NCBI RefSeq assembly: GCF_001894865.1
Contig: NZ_BCXA01000020.1
Coordinates: 84,902-148,901, forward strand
From: Rhodococcus maanshanensis NBRC 100610
GTDB lineage: Bacteria; Actinomycetota; Actinomycetes; Mycobacteriales; Mycobacteriaceae
DNA length: 64,000 nt
Reading direction: 5' to 3'
The translations under genes and the position numbers were made by a program. Position 1 is the stretch's first letter. Every line of letters starts with the position of its first letter. Below are positions 55,302 to 64,000 of this stretch, piece by piece. The notes below the pieces were generated by a model that worked only from the letters and a program-made list of their open reading frames with translations, was not told the DNA's origin and ran no database searches.

Positions 55302-55970
55302 ATGGAAGAGATCCAACGAGAGCACGGGCGCGGCAGGCGCAGGCCGGGACGTGAGGGGCGAGATCGTCGTCGCGACGGGTTCGGCCCCGGGTTCGGTCCG
55401 GGAATGGGTTTCGGGCCCGGTCACGGTCCCGGCGGCCAGCGGCTCGGCCGTGGGCGTGGGCGTGGTGGCCGCGGGCGGCGCGGCGACGTGCGTGCCGCGG
55501 TGCTGCTGCTCCTGGCCGAGGGGCCGATGCACGGCTACGAACTGATCCAGCGAATCGTCGAGCGCAGCAACGGTGTCTGGCGTCCCAGTCCCGGCTCGAT
55601 CTACCCTGCGCTCGCGCAGCTCGAGGACGAGGGCCTGGTGTTGATCGAGAAGGTGGCCGGCCGCAAGACCGCGCGCCTGACCGAGTCGGGCGTCGCGTAC
55701 GTGGAGGAGAACAAGGCCGACCTGGGGAATCCGTGGGACGAGGTCAGCGCGGGCGTCGGCCAGGAGGCGCAGGACCTGCGCGGACTGATCGGGCAGCTGA
55801 TGGGTGCGGCCGGTCAGGTCGCCGCGGTCGGGACGCCGGACCAGATCCGCAAGGCGGGCGAGGTGCTCACCGAGTCCCGCCGCGCGCTGTACCGGATTCT
55901 CGCCGACGATCCGAACCCGACGGCCAACCCCGCGGCTCCTGAAGGCGCAGAGCCCGAGCCCCAGGCGTGA
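55302..55970 (+). CDS. PadR family transcriptional regulator with Arg/Gly-rich N-terminus
   Basis: A 222-residue regulator. The first 62 residues are low complexity, rich in Arg and Gly with FGPG/GFGPG repeats. The PadR winged helix spans about 63-135: VRAAVLLLLAEGPMHGYELI, SNGVWRPSPGSIYPALAQLE and EGLVLIEKVAGRKTARLTES. A helical dimerisation part follows. Members usually repress an adjacent transporter or their own operon. No obvious target lies directly downstream: the next gene is a lipase with its own 74-base gap. GAGGAGG precedes the ATG. Confidence 0.9.
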   Translation: MEEIQREHGRGRRRPGREGRDRRRDGFGPGFGPGMGFGPGHGPGGQRLGRGRGRGGRGRRGDVRAAVLLLLAEGPMHGYELIQRIVERSNGVWRPSPGSIYPALAQLEDEGLVLIEKVAGRKTARLTESGVAYVEENKADLGNPWDEVSAGVGQEAQDLRGLIGQLMGAAGQVAAVGTPDQIRKAGEVLTESRRALYRILADDPNPTANPAAPEGAEPEPQA

Positions 55971-56044
55971 TCGGCAACCGAAGCAACCGGACCGTACTGA
56001 AATCGTGACCTCCATGTGGTCCCGCGACCGGAGCCACCGCGTGC

Positions 56045-57097
56045 ATGATGTGCGTCGTGAACCGGATCGATTCGAGGCCGTCTGGGGTGGGGGCGGGTCG
56101 CAGGATCGTCGCGATCGTCTCGCTGACGTGTGCCGCCACCGTCCTCCCGCTGGCGGCTGCGGACGCCCAATCCAGCACCACCCAGGGTGCGGGGTCGATC
56201 TCCGAGACCCCCGAGAATCCCGGTCCTGCGCAGGCGACCCACGCCGACGCGGCCGCCTTCGCCCGCAGGCACCCCGGCAGCGCACCGCCCGGATCGAACG
56301 ACTTCTCCTGTAAACCCTCCGCCGCCCATCCGCGTCCGGTGGTCCTCGCCCACGGCACCGACGCCAACGCCTACTCGGACTGGTCCGCGATCGCTCCTGC
56401 CCTCAAGTCGGCGGGCTACTGCGTGTTCGCCCTGAACTACGGGGGGAAGCCGGGCGGGGACTCGTTCGGGACCGAGGACATGCGGGTCAGCGGTCAACAG
56501 ACCGCCGACTTCGTGCAGAGGGTGCGCGCGGCAACCGGCGCCGAGAAGGTCGACCTGGTCGGGTTCTCGCAGGGTGCGACGGTGACGAGGTACTTCGTCA
56601 ACCGGCTCGGCGGGGCCGCGGTGGTCGAGCGGTGGGTCGGGGTGGCGTCGCCGTCGTACGGCGGGGTCTTCTACGGTCTGGCACCGGTCCTCGACGGAAT
56701 CCCCGGCGGGGCCGAGGCCATCGAGGCGATGCTCGGGCAGGCGGTCGGCCAACAGATCCAGGGATCACCGTTCCTGGACGCGCTGAACGAGCCAGCCGAC
56801 ACCGTCCCCGGCGTGAGCTACACCACGATCGGAACCCAGTACGACGAGATGATCCAGCCGGCGTCGAACGTCGCCCTGCGCGGTCAGGGCGCGACGAACG
56901 TCAGCATCCAGGCGCTGTGCCCGCAAGACCGGACCGGGCACATGAACATGGTCTACGACCCGTTCACCATCGGCCTCGTGCTCCGGGCGCTCGATCCCGG
57001 TGCCCCGGAACCGATCTGCGCCCCGGTCGCGCTCGGGACCGGGATCCCGCAGATGATGTACGAGAGCAACTTCGGCGGCAGCAGCGACGGCAGCTGA
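56045..57097 (+). CDS. Secreted lipase/esterase (alpha/beta hydrolase, class 2-like)
   Basis: A 350-residue secreted hydrolase. Signal peptide at residues about 19-42 (RRIVAIVSLTCAATVLPLAA, ending ADAQ). Oxyanion region RPVVLAHGTDANAYSDWSA, nucleophile elbow KVDLVGFSQGATVTRYFV (GxSxG), Asp candidate in GTQYDEMIQP and His in TGHMNMVYDPFTIG. Architecture matches EstA/LipA-type actinobacterial triacylglycerol lipases. The ATG 56045 and 56048 and GTG 56057 are close alternatives. Convergent with the dipeptidase, 24 bases apart. Confidence 0.86.
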   Translation: MMCVVNRIDSRPSGVGAGRRIVAIVSLTCAATVLPLAAADAQSSTTQGAGSISETPENPGPAQATHADAAAFARRHPGSAPPGSNDFSCKPSAAHPRPVVLAHGTDANAYSDWSAIAPALKSAGYCVFALNYGGKPGGDSFGTEDMRVSGQQTADFVQRVRAATGAEKVDLVGFSQGATVTRYFVNRLGGAAVVERWVGVASPSYGGVFYGLAPVLDGIPGGAEAIEAMLGQAVGQQIQGSPFLDALNEPADTVPGVSYTTIGTQYDEMIQPASNVALRGQGATNVSIQALCPQDRTGHMNMVYDPFTIGLVLRALDPGAPEPICAPVALGTGIPQMMYESNFGGSSDGS

Positions 57098-57121
57098 CCC
57101 GGTCACCCGTCCCGCGGGTCC

Positions 57122-58312
57122 TCAGCCGGCGGGCAGCACCTCGGCCATCACGCGCAGCGTGTTGCCGCCCATGATCGCCCTGATGTCGTCGTCGCTGCGG
57201 CCGCGGTTGCGCAGTTCCTGGGTGATCACGGCGATCTCGCTGGTGTCCCATGCGACGGTGGTCGCTCCGTCGTAGTCGCTGCCGAGCGCCGCTGTCGCCA
57301 GGCCGCCGACCTCGATCACGTGCTCGATCGCGTCGACCACCGCTGCCGGGGTCAGCTCGCACACGGCCGCGTCCCAGTAGCCGATTCCGACCACGCCTCC
57401 GGTCGCCGCAACCCCGCGGATCTCGTCGTCGGTGAGGTTGCGGTTGACGTCGCAGGTGGCCTGCACTCCGCCGTGGCTCGCGACGACGGGCCGCGTCGCC
57501 CGTTCGAGCATCTCCTTGATGGCCGGGTGGCTGGCGTGGGCGATGTCGACGATGATGCCGCGCCGCTCCATCTCCGCGAACACCGTCCGACCGAGATCGG
57601 TCAGGCCGCCCTTGGCCTCGCCGTGCATCGAGCCGGACGCCTCGTTGTCGAAGAAGTGGGTGAACCCCGCCATCCGCATGCCTGCGTCGTAGAGCGCGTC
57701 GAGGTTCTCGGCCTTGCCCTCGAGGTTCTGCAGGCCCTCGACCGAGAACAGGGCGCCGGTCACGTTCTGTCCCGCGGCGCGGTCCGCGAGCAACGTCGCG
57801 AGGTCCTCTCGCGTCTTCACGAACCGGAGCCCGCCGTCCGAGTCCGCGGCCGCGTTCTCCAGCTTCTCCGCGTGATAGAGCGACCGCTGCAGCAGCGAGC
57901 CCCAGGTTCGTGGCGGCTGCAGCTGGGCGATCGTGAGGAGCTCGATGTTGTCGGTCTCGTCCGAGTTGGCGTCGTAGTTCTGGCCCTTCGGCGACTTCGA
58001 GACGGACGAGAACACCTGCAACGCCACGTTGCCGTCCTGCAGGCGAGGCAGGTCCATGTGGCCGCGGCCGGATCGCTCGAGGAGGTCGCGATCCCACATC
58101 AGGGTGTCCGAGTGCATGTCGGCGATCTGCAGGCTGTCGTGGAGCTCCTGCGTCTGCGCGGTCACCTCCGGCAGATCGCCTGGCACGACCTTGTTCATGC
58201 TTCGCTCGATGGCGCCGGGCGCGATCGTGAAGAAACCGACCAGCGCCACGACGATCAGGACCAGGGAACCGATCAGGACGCGACGGGGCCACTTGCGCTT
58301 CGGGGACGACAT
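57122..58312 (-). CDS. Membrane dipeptidase, M19 family
   Basis: A 396-residue renal-dipeptidase-like zinc peptidase. One N-terminal transmembrane anchor (VLIGSLVLIVVALVGFFTIA, residues 12-31) puts the catalytic domain outside. Metal and active-site motifs in order: IADMHSDTLMWDRDL (HxD), GALFSVEGLQNL (bridging Glu), GIIVDIAHASHPAIKEML (His), VVASHGGVQATCDVNRNLTD and AALGSDYDGATTVAWD (Asp). Hydrolyses dipeptides, possibly D-amino-acid-containing or beta-lactam-like substrates. ATG at 58312. Confidence 0.92.
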   Translation of the reverse strand: MSSPKRKWPRRVLIGSLVLIVVALVGFFTIAPGAIERSMNKVVPGDLPEVTAQTQELHDSLQIADMHSDTLMWDRDLLERSGRGHMDLPRLQDGNVALQVFSSVSKSPKGQNYDANSDETDNIELLTIAQLQPPRTWGSLLQRSLYHAEKLENAAADSDGGLRFVKTREDLATLLADRAAGQNVTGALFSVEGLQNLEGKAENLDALYDAGMRMAGFTHFFDNEASGSMHGEAKGGLTDLGRTVFAEMERRGIIVDIAHASHPAIKEMLERATRPVVASHGGVQATCDVNRNLTDDEIRGVAATGGVVGIGYWDAAVCELTPAAVVDAIEHVIEVGGLATAALGSDYDGATTVAWDTSEIAVITQELRNRGRSDDDIRAIMGGNTLRVMAEVLPAG

Positions 58313-58369
58313 GCCGCGAATCCTAAGGCGTGCGAACCAGTTCTGATCGAGTGTTGGGCGATCTGGAAC

Positions 58370-58405
58370 GGATGCCGCCGCCCCGAGCTCGGGGCGGCGG
58401 CATCC
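58370..58405. terminator. Perfect 36-base palindrome after the small HhH-like gene
   Basis: Two 18-base arms beginning GGATGCCGCCGCCCCGAG meet without spacer (centre GAGCTC). It lies six bases beyond the stop of the minus-strand 68-residue gene and upstream of the dipeptidase ATG. It should terminate the small gene; very GC-rich, no U-tract. Confidence 0.75.
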
Positions 58406-58411
58406 TCGGTG

Positions 58412-58618
58412 CTATTCGGCCAGCTTGGCGACCGCCTGTGCCCACAGGAAGAACTTGTTGGTGCCGAGATCGGCCACGGTGGTGATGTTGAATGCCGCCT
58501 TGAGATGTTCGGCATCGGAATCGCTGACCCCCTGAAGGGCAGCTACCGGAGCCTTGGCCAAATCCTCGATGGACTTGGTCTCCCATTCCTTGTCGAACTT
58601 GTTCGCGATTCCCGCCAC
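58412..58618 (-). CDS. 68-residue helix-hairpin-helix-like protein
   Basis: A short, predicted helical protein: KFDKEWETKSIEDLAKAPVA, then LQGVSDSDAEHLKAAFNITT and VADLGTNKFFLWAQAVAKL. The L-x-G-V-S-x-x-D-x-x-x-L-x-x-A-F-x-I-x-T-V-x-D-L spacing resembles helix-hairpin-helix modules. GTG 58618 is chosen because GGAGGT lies six bases upstream; ATGs at 58630 and 58723 in the same frame have no RBS. I recall similar unannotated actinobacterial small proteins but know no function. It is followed by a strong terminator, so it is its own transcript. Region 58619-58842 probably holds divergent promoters for it and def. Confidence 0.75.
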   Translation of the reverse strand: MAGIANKFDKEWETKSIEDLAKAPVAALQGVSDSDAEHLKAAFNITTVADLGTNKFFLWAQAVAKLAE

Positions 58619-58842
58619 TGTGACCTCCATCTGAGTTGGAACTTCACTGTCGGCGCACCGGAGTTCGGTACCCGGATTGCGCCAGTGCCCAGTCAATACC
58701 CCTTCGGGTGCGGTGTACATCACCGCGGCCCGGAGAGTTTCGCGTGGTTGTGGAGCGCGCGGCTGTCATGGAGGGCCCGCGGGCTTCCCTAGACTGTTCG
58801 TGACGTCGGACCCGACATGACGAGAACCGTGGGAGCAGATTC

Positions 58843-59385
58843 GTGAGTATTCAGCCCGTTCGCCTGTTCGGCGATCCCGTTCTGCGAACCCGCGCGGACG
58901 AGGTGGTCGACTTCGACCGGGAGCTGCACAAGCTCGTCGCGGACCTCGAGGACACCATGAACGACGAGGGCGGCGCCGGGATCGCCGCACCGCAGATCGG
59001 CGTGAGCCTGCGCGTGTTCACCTATCACTGCGGGGGCGCCGCGGGACACCTGATCAACCCGACCGTTCGAGTGATCGGTGACGAGGTCCAGACCGGCGTC
59101 GAGGGATGCCTGTCGATCCCCGGGGTGCGGGCCGAGTGCACCCGGGCGATGAACGCCGTCGCCACGGGCTTCTCGAAGTACGGTGAGCCGATCACGATCG
59201 AGGGCACCGGGATCCTGGCCAGGTGCTTCCAGCACGAGACCGATCATCTCGACGGGGTGCTCTTCCTTGACCGGCTCGACCCGGAGGCCAGGAAGGAAGC
59301 CATGCGCACGATCCGTCGGTCGGATTGGTTCGGTGCCAAGGAGCAGGCGCAGGCCGGTCCGTTCGGCCGGGCGGCGGTGCGCTGA
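58843..59385 (+). CDS. def: Peptide deformylase
   Basis: A 180-residue metalloenzyme removing the formyl group from nascent proteins. The three canonical motifs are present: [20 protein letters not shown] (motif 1), [14 protein letters not shown] (Cys ligand) and [19 protein letters not shown] (HExxH-type: HETDH). GTG 58843 follows GGGAGCAG. fmt begins one base after its stop, so processing and formylation genes are cotranscribed. Confidence 0.97.
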   Translation: MSIQPVRLFGDPVLRTRADEVVDFDRELHKLVADLEDTMNDEGGAGIAAPQIGVSLRVFTYHCGGAAGHLINPTVRVIGDEVQTGVEGCLSIPGVRAECTRAMNAVATGFSKYGEPITIEGTGILARCFQHETDHLDGVLFLDRLDPEARKEAMRTIRRSDWFGAKEQAQAGPFGRAAVR

Positions 59386-59386
59386 C

Positions 59387-60310
59387 ATGCGGATCGTCTT
59401 CGCCGGTACCCCCGAGCCCGCCGTGCCCTCGCTGGCGCGGCTGCTGAAGTCGACCCGGCACGAGGTGGTCGCTGTCGTGACCAGGCCGGACGCCGTCGCC
59501 GGTCGGGGCAGGAAGGTCACACGGTCGCCGATCGGTCAGCTCGCCGACGAGCACGGCATCGAGGTGCTCACCCCGGCGCGAGCGTCCGACCCGGAGTTCC
59601 TCGAGCGGCTGCGCGCCCTTGAGCCGGACTGCTGCCCGGTGGTCGCCTACGGTGCGTTGCTGCCACGACCGGTGCTCGACGTCCCCCGGCACGGATGGGT
59701 GAACCTGCACTTCTCCCTGCTGCCCGCGTGGCGTGGCGCGGCACCGGTGCAGGCGGCGATCGCCGCGGGCGACGACATGACCGGCGCGAGCGCCTTCCTG
59801 CTGGAAGAGGGCCTCGACACCGGACCGGTGTTCGGGGTGATGACCGAGCGCATCCGCGGCGACGACACCGCGGGCGAGCTGCTCGGCCGCCTCGCGGACG
59901 GCGGCGCGGTGCTGCTGGAGTCCGTGCTCGACGGCATCGAGGACGGCGCGACGACGCCGGTGCCGCAGCCGAAGGAGGGCGTGTCGCATGCGCCGAAGGT
60001 GACCGTGGAATCGGCCCGGATCCGCTGGGATCAGCCGGCCACCTCGGTCGATCGACTGGTCCGGTCGGTCACCCCAGCGCCAGGTGCGTGGACGCAGGTG
60101 GGTGAGCTCCGGCTCAAGGTCGGCCCGGTACAGGTCACCGACGAGACCCTGGAGCCGGGACAGTTCCTGGTCCGCAAGGACGGCTGCTATGTCGGAACCG
60201 CGACGACCGCGGTTCGGCTGAGTCAGGTTCAGCCACAAGGTAAGAAGGCCATGGCGGCCGCCGATTGGGCGCGGGGAGCGCGCCTCGACCCCGAGGTGCG
60301 TGCACTGTGA
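59387..60310 (+). CDS. fmt: Methionyl-tRNA formyltransferase
   Basis: A 307-residue enzyme formylating initiator Met-tRNA. N-terminal catalytic domain [20 protein letters not shown], the active site around [20 protein letters not shown] (Asn/His) and [11 protein letters not shown] (Asp), then the C-terminal OB-like domain from about 205. ATG 59387 lies two bases after the def stop; its stop overlaps rsmB by four bases (GTGA). Matches Rv1406-Rv1407 order. Confidence 0.97.
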   Translation: MRIVFAGTPEPAVPSLARLLKSTRHEVVAVVTRPDAVAGRGRKVTRSPIGQLADEHGIEVLTPARASDPEFLERLRALEPDCCPVVAYGALLPRPVLDVPRHGWVNLHFSLLPAWRGAAPVQAAIAAGDDMTGASAFLLEEGLDTGPVFGVMTERIRGDDTAGELLGRLADGGAVLLESVLDGIEDGATTPVPQPKEGVSHAPKVTVESARIRWDQPATSVDRLVRSVTPAPGAWTQVGELRLKVGPVQVTDETLEPGQFLVRKDGCYVGTATTAVRLSQVQPQGKKAMAAADWARGARLDPEVRAL

Positions 60311-61773
60311 CCGAATCCCGTAGGCCCGCACGAGGAAAGCGCGATCAGTCGCGCGGCGGCGACAAGCAGGGCGCGAAGGGCGGCCCGAACACCCGGCCGC
60401 GCCAGGCCGGCAGGCCCGACCCGTCCGCGAGCGGGGTCGATCGGCCCCGGGTCGCGGCCCGCGACGTGCTGCGCGCCGTGCGCGAGCGCGACGCCTACGC
60501 AAACCTGGTGCTGCCCGGCCTGCTTCGCGATCGGAAGATGGACGGCCGGGACGCGGCGCTGGCAACCGAGCTCGCCTACGGGGCGTGCCGGGCGCAGGGC
60601 CTGCTGGACGCCGTCATCTCCAGGGGAGCGGGCCGGCCGATCGACGAGATCGACGGACCACTGCTCGACGTCCTGCGGTTGGGCACCTACCAGTTGTTGC
60701 GCACCCGGGTCGCCCCGCACGCGGCGGTGGCCACCTCGGTGGACCTGGTCCGCAGCGAATTCGGCGGCGGCAAGGCCGGATTCGTCAACGCGGTGCTGCG
60801 CCGGGTGGCCGAGAAGAGTGAGGACCAGTGGGTGTCCGAGCTCGCGCCCGATGCGGCCTCCGATCCGGTGGGGCACCTGGCCTTCGAGCACGCGCATCCC
60901 GTCTGGATCGCGCAGGCGTTCGCCGATGCGCTCGGCCCTGACGCCGGTGAGCTGGAGCGGGTGCTTGCCGCGGACGACGCGCGCCCGTCGGTGCACCTGG
61001 TGGCGCGACCGGGTGAGATCTCCGCGGAGGAGCTCGCGCTGGTGACCGGGGGCGAGATCGGTCCCTACTCGCCGTACGCGGTGCACCTCGACGGCGGCGA
61101 TCCCGGCCAGCTCGATGCGGTCCGCGAGGGCCTCGCGGGTGTTCAGGACGAGGGCAGTCAGCTCGTGGCGCGGGCGCTGGCGCTGGCGCCGCTGGTCGGC
61201 GCCGACGGCGGACGTTGGCTCGACCTGTGCGCGGGACCCGGCGGCAAGGCGGCCCTGCTCGGTGCCCTCGCCGACATCGAGGGCGCCCGCCTCGACGCCG
61301 TCGAACCCGCCGAGCACCGGGCCGATCTGATTCGCAAGACGACAAGGGGCCTGCCCGTCGACGTACACGTCGCGGACGGCCGCGACCCCGGGCTGGCGCC
61401 GGGATTCGACCGGGTGCTGGTGGACGCGCCGTGCACCGGCCTCGGCGCGCTGCGGCGCCGGCCGGAGGCGCGCTGGCGCCGTCAGCCCACCGATGTGGCG
61501 GCGCTGGTCAAGCTGCAACGCGAGCTCCTCTCGTCGGCGATCGCGCTGGTCCGGCCGGGCGGGGTGGTCCTGTACTCGACGTGCTCCCCGCACCTGTCGG
61601 AGACCGTCGGAGTGGTGGCCGACGCGGTCCGCAGGCACGGCGTCGTCGCGCTGGACACCAGGGAACTGGTACCGGGCGTGCCCGAGCTGGGCGACGGTCC
61701 CGGCGTGCAGCTGTGGCCGCACCGGCACGGCACCGACGCGATGTTCATGGCGGCGCTTCGTAAGCCCGAATGA
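60307..61773 (+). CDS. rsmB: 16S rRNA (cytosine-5)-methyltransferase RsmB
   Basis: A 488-residue Sun/Fmu-type m5C methyltransferase. A basic, disordered N-terminal 50 residues precede a NusB-like domain ([40 protein letters not shown]). The Rossmann domain has [19 protein letters not shown] (motif I), the catalytic Cys in [18 protein letters not shown] and the second Cys in [19 protein letters not shown] 60307 overlaps the fmt stop. Convergent with the DUF2182 gene, 15 bases apart. Confidence 0.95.
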   Translation: MTESRRPARGKRDQSRGGDKQGAKGGPNTRPRQAGRPDPSASGVDRPRVAARDVLRAVRERDAYANLVLPGLLRDRKMDGRDAALATELAYGACRAQGLLDAVISRGAGRPIDEIDGPLLDVLRLGTYQLLRTRVAPHAAVATSVDLVRSEFGGGKAGFVNAVLRRVAEKSEDQWVSELAPDAASDPVGHLAFEHAHPVWIAQAFADALGPDAGELERVLAADDARPSVHLVARPGEISAEELALVTGGEIGPYSPYAVHLDGGDPGQLDAVREGLAGVQDEGSQLVARALALAPLVGADGGRWLDLCAGPGGKAALLGALADIEGARLDAVEPAEHRADLIRKTTRGLPVDVHVADGRDPGLAPGFDRVLVDAPCTGLGALRRRPEARWRRQPTDVAALVKLQRELLSSAIALVRPGGVVLYSTCSPHLSETVGVVADAVRRHGVVALDTRELVPGVPELGDGPGVQLWPHRHGTDAMFMAALRKPE

Positions 61774-61788
61774 GGGGTCGGCGCGGCG

Positions 61789-62529
61789 TCACAGGAGGGT
61801 CAGCGCGTACGTCCCAAGCATGAAGGCGATCGGTCCTGACAGCCTGTCGCTGCGGGGCAGCAACTTGATGCAAGCGACAACCGCGGTTATCGCCACCATC
61901 GCCAGCAGTGCCTGGTCGACCACGGCCGCCATGACGAGCATGAGCGGCCCGCAGACGCCGACGCACGCTCGCCCGTAGCGCAGGCCGAATCGAGCGGATC
62001 CCGCCGCCGCGCGCCTGCCTCGTGGCGGGAGGGGAACGGTGCGATGGCAGGCGCGGAGAAAGCGCCGCTGATACGGCAGGAGCTGCCAGACGGCGGCGGC
62101 GCCCACCGTCATGGCGAGTACCACGTTGTCGTCCAGGTGCCCCCGGACGAAGGCGATCACGGGCAGCGCGGCCAATCCGCAAGCGACCCAAACCCCGAGA
62201 TAGGCGGCGAGGAATATCGCGATCGCCCGCTGTCGGCGCCACCGCAGGCTGTTGATCCCGACGTGACGGATCGCGGGCAACGAGACGGGGACCATCATCG
62301 CGACGCACATGAGGGCCCAGAGCAGGATCGGGGCAGGTGCGATTGCGGCTTCGGTGCCCCCGTGGTGGCGCACCGAGGTCGGCGTCGATTCCGCGTGACC
62401 TAGGTGCAGCGCGATCGCCGACGCCCAGGCTGCCGCCGCGGCCACGACGGCACCGTACTCGGGGTGCCGCCGCAGGAAGCACCGAATGCGCGCGACGGTC
62501 GACGGTGAGCGAAGTGCGGCCGTCGTCAT
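61789..62529 (-). CDS. DUF2182 integral membrane protein
   Basis: A 246-residue membrane protein with about six hydrophobic segments. DUF2182 signatures: LLWALMCVAMMVPVSLPAIR, a Met-rich helix, and LLPYQRRFLRACHRTVPLPP, followed by LRYGRACVGVCGPLMLVM. Family members are predicted metal-binding membrane proteins of unknown function, sometimes linked to copper. Begins four bases after the tyrosinase stop on the same strand, so both are cotranscribed. Candidate metal residues are the Met pairs, His/Cys in RACHRT and the paired Cys further on. A copper-delivery role for tyrosinase is inference. Confidence 0.82.
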   Translation of the reverse strand: MTTAALRSPSTVARIRCFLRRHPEYGAVVAAAAAWASAIALHLGHAESTPTSVRHHGGTEAAIAPAPILLWALMCVAMMVPVSLPAIRHVGINSLRWRRQRAIAIFLAAYLGVWVACGLAALPVIAFVRGHLDDNVVLAMTVGAAAVWQLLPYQRRFLRACHRTVPLPPRGRRAAAGSARFGLRYGRACVGVCGPLMLVMAAVVDQALLAMVAITAVVACIKLLPRSDRLSGPIAFMLGTYALTLL

Positions 62530-62533
62530 GCGC

Positions 62534-64000
62534 TCATCCGTAGAACAGGCTCACGCGCCCGATCCGTACGGGTGCCGCTCGCGCCGTCAGGGACTCCTCG
62601 GCGACCACAGGCGGAAGCTCGGTCCCCGGCGGCATGATCAGCGACAGCGGACGGAAGGACACGACCATCTGCTCGTCGTCCCACCTGCCCTGCGCACGCA
62701 GTTCGTCGATCCAACCGGTGATGTCGAAGGTGCGACGGATGCCATGGGGTCCGTCCGAGGCCGGTCCCGCAACCGAGAGGTGCTCGATGCCGAAGAAGGA
62801 CACGTTCCCCACGTAGTAGGTGGTGTCGACAGTGCCGTCGGACGCGCGGGGGCCACTGACGAAGACTTCGTAGACCGTATCGGGGTTTCGTTCGGCCTCG
62901 ATGTCTTCAAGGTTGAGATACACGTGGGCGGGCGAGTCCGATGGCAGCTCGCGCGCTCGCGACTCGAGAGTGCGGCGGTCGATCACCACATCGACGGTCG
63001 CGGGTGCGCCCGCGAGTTCTACGGGCCGTTCCGAGGCGCCGACGAACTCGGGCGGCGGGTCTGGAGGTGGACTCGCGCTCATCGCCTCAACCACCGCCTC
63101 GACGGCCGGCGCGCCGACGGTCTCGTAGACATATCTGAGCTGCGACCGCGTGTCGAGCACAGCGCTCGCCGTGGACCGGACCTGTGCCGCGGTCTCGTCG
63201 TGGAGCACGAAAGGAGTCGTCCGCCACTGCGTGTCGGGAGGGTTGGCTCGCCCGCCACCCTGGTCGATCCAGATCGACCACAGTCGGTCGATGTTCGAAT
63301 GGTGCAGCCAGAAGATGGGGTCGAGGGCGGCCTGGTTCGGGTTGCCCATCCACCCGCCGATCATCCCATGGACGTCGTTGTGCGGGGTGAACTCGAGTTC
63401 GCCGTGTGCGCCGAAGAAATGCTGCGGGCCGGTCTTGCCGCCACCGAATGCGGGAGCCGGTGGTGGTGTGAACGCATCGAACGCGAGGGCCGCGGCGCTT
63501 GTCGTCACCGATTGAGGTAGCTGCGCGCCCATGTTCATCCCCGCGGACCGCTGGGTGACGAACAGGGGATTGGCGGTCCCGTCGGGCATGGTCGGGTCCC
63601 GGAACGCGGGCGGCAACGCCGCGTGACCGGGGTTCTCGTAGTTCCAGAAGGGAAGTGCCCAGTCGTGTGGTCCGCCTTGCGCGATGACCTCGGCGCGGAC
63701 GATCCGCTCGAAGTAGTACAGGTACATCCGGTGCCATGGGAGGAAGAACCAGCTCCCATGCTGACATTGATTCCACACCGCTCCTGGCGGGACCGATGCG
63801 GACGATCCGTGCACCGCGGCAAGGTAGGTCCAGCTCCTCGGGTCGCTCGGCGCCCGTGCTTGCAGCGCCTTGACCGCGTTCGCGTAGGCGAGGGTGATCG
63901 GGTCCCACGGTGTGGTGGCCTCGAGAATCCAGATGTTCTTGCGTACGAACCGCTTGGGATACCTCCCGAAGGTGCCCCATTGCCATTCGGAGATGTTCTT
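62534..64000 (-). CDS. Tyrosinase / polyphenol oxidase (5' end cut by window edge)
   Basis: Open frame from the right edge for 488 residues to the stop; the start is outside. Type 3 copper enzyme. CuA ligands: His in LAAVHGSSASV, and QHGSWFFLPWHRMYLYYFER (H-x8-H). CuB ligands: FTPHNDVHGMIGGWMG (H-x3-H) and DPIFWLHHSNIDRLWSIW. The C-terminal 200 residues (PATVDVVIDRRTLESRA, VYLNLEDIEAERNPDTVYEV, IRRTFDITGWIDELRAQGRW) resemble the KFDV-type lid domain of plant polyphenol oxidases. Oxidises phenols to quinones. Cotranscribed with DUF2182. Confidence 0.92.
   Translation of the reverse strand, partial: KNISEWQWGTFGRYPKRFVRKNIWILEATTPWDPITLAYANAVKALQARAPSDPRSWTYLAAVHGSSASVPPGAVWNQCQHGSWFFLPWHRMYLYYFERIVRAEVIAQGGPHDWALPFWNYENPGHAALPPAFRDPTMPDGTANPLFVTQRSAGMNMGAQLPQSVTTSAAALAFDAFTPPPAPAFGGGKTGPQHFFGAHGELEFTPHNDVHGMIGGWMGNPNQAALDPIFWLHHSNIDRLWSIWIDQGGGRANPPDTQWRTTPFVLHDETAAQVRSTASAVLDTRSQLRYVYETVGAPAVEAVVEAMSASPPPDPPPEFVGASERPVELAGAPATVDVVIDRRTLESRARELPSDSPAHVYLNLEDIEAERNPDTVYEVFVSGPRASDGTVDTTYYVGNVSFFGIEHLSVAGPASDGPHGIRRTFDITGWIDELRAQGRWDDEQMVVSFRPLSLIMPPGTELPPVVAEESLTARAAPVRIGRVSLFYG

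Overview
This is a high-GC actinobacterial chromosome segment, most likely Mycobacteriales (Nocardia/Rhodococcus-like). The case rests on gene content and order: aspS with a YpfJ-type metallopeptidase, a PhoD-type phosphatase and an Rv2578c-like radical SAM protein; rarA-alaS-ruvX-mltG-aroE-prepilin peptidase-aroCKBQ-pepQ-efp-nusB; and pyrR-pyrB-pyrC-(Rv1382-like)-carA-carB-pyrF-mihF-gmk-rpoZ-coaBC-metK-priA-def-fmt-rsmB. These are the two blocks known from Mycobacterium tuberculosis around Rv2533c-Rv2578c and Rv1379-Rv1407, here joined at nusB/pyrR. Most genes start with GTG and many junctions are 4-base GTGA/ATGA overlaps. No tRNA, rRNA, CRISPR array, insertion sequence or prophage was recognised. 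Both window ends cut genes: a CBS/DUF294 protein on the left and a tyrosinase on the right.

Region 1-15.4 kb is accessory. A tightly coupled operon (1428-8116) encodes an APC permease, two DUF1989 urea-amidolyase-associated proteins (the carboxyguanidine deiminase pair of guanidine assimilation), a carboxyltransferase and allophanate hydrolase. The carboxyltransferase is only the central part of urea/guanidine carboxylase: the biotin carboxylase and biotin-carrier domains are absent from the polypeptide and the operon, so they must come from elsewhere. There follow a DUF1876 protein, a DUF5995/flavin monooxygenase pair, a divergent radical SAM gene behind a near-consensus LexA box, a beta-lactamase-like hydrolase, an AI-2E family permease and the zinc metallopeptidase.

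Region 15.4-36.3 kb is housekeeping: aspS, an APH-fold kinase, a tandem pair of Tat-exported PhoD-type phosphatases, rarA, then a run combining translation (alaS, efp), Holliday-junction resolution (ruvX), cell-wall processing (mltG), shikimate synthesis (aroE, aroC, aroK, aroB, aroQ), pepQ and nusB. A perfect 44-base palindrome closes the aro run.

Region 36.3-51.5 kb starts with a PyrR-binding leader whose lower stem covers the pyrR ribosome binding site. It controls the seven-gene overlapping pyrimidine operon, followed by mihF, gmk, rpoZ, coaBC, metK and a helicase-degenerate priA.

Region 51.5-64 kb alternates accessory genes with the def-fmt-rsmB core. The accessory genes are a flavin amine oxidase with a divergent TetR regulator and clear operator, a VOC protein, DUF2188, a methyltransferase, a PadR regulator with an upstream dyad, a secreted lipase, a membrane dipeptidase and a 68-residue HhH-like protein. 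The right edge carries a DUF2182 membrane protein cotranscribed with a copper tyrosinase that has a plant-polyphenol-oxidase-like C-terminal domain. No gene-free stretch exceeds about 225 bases.
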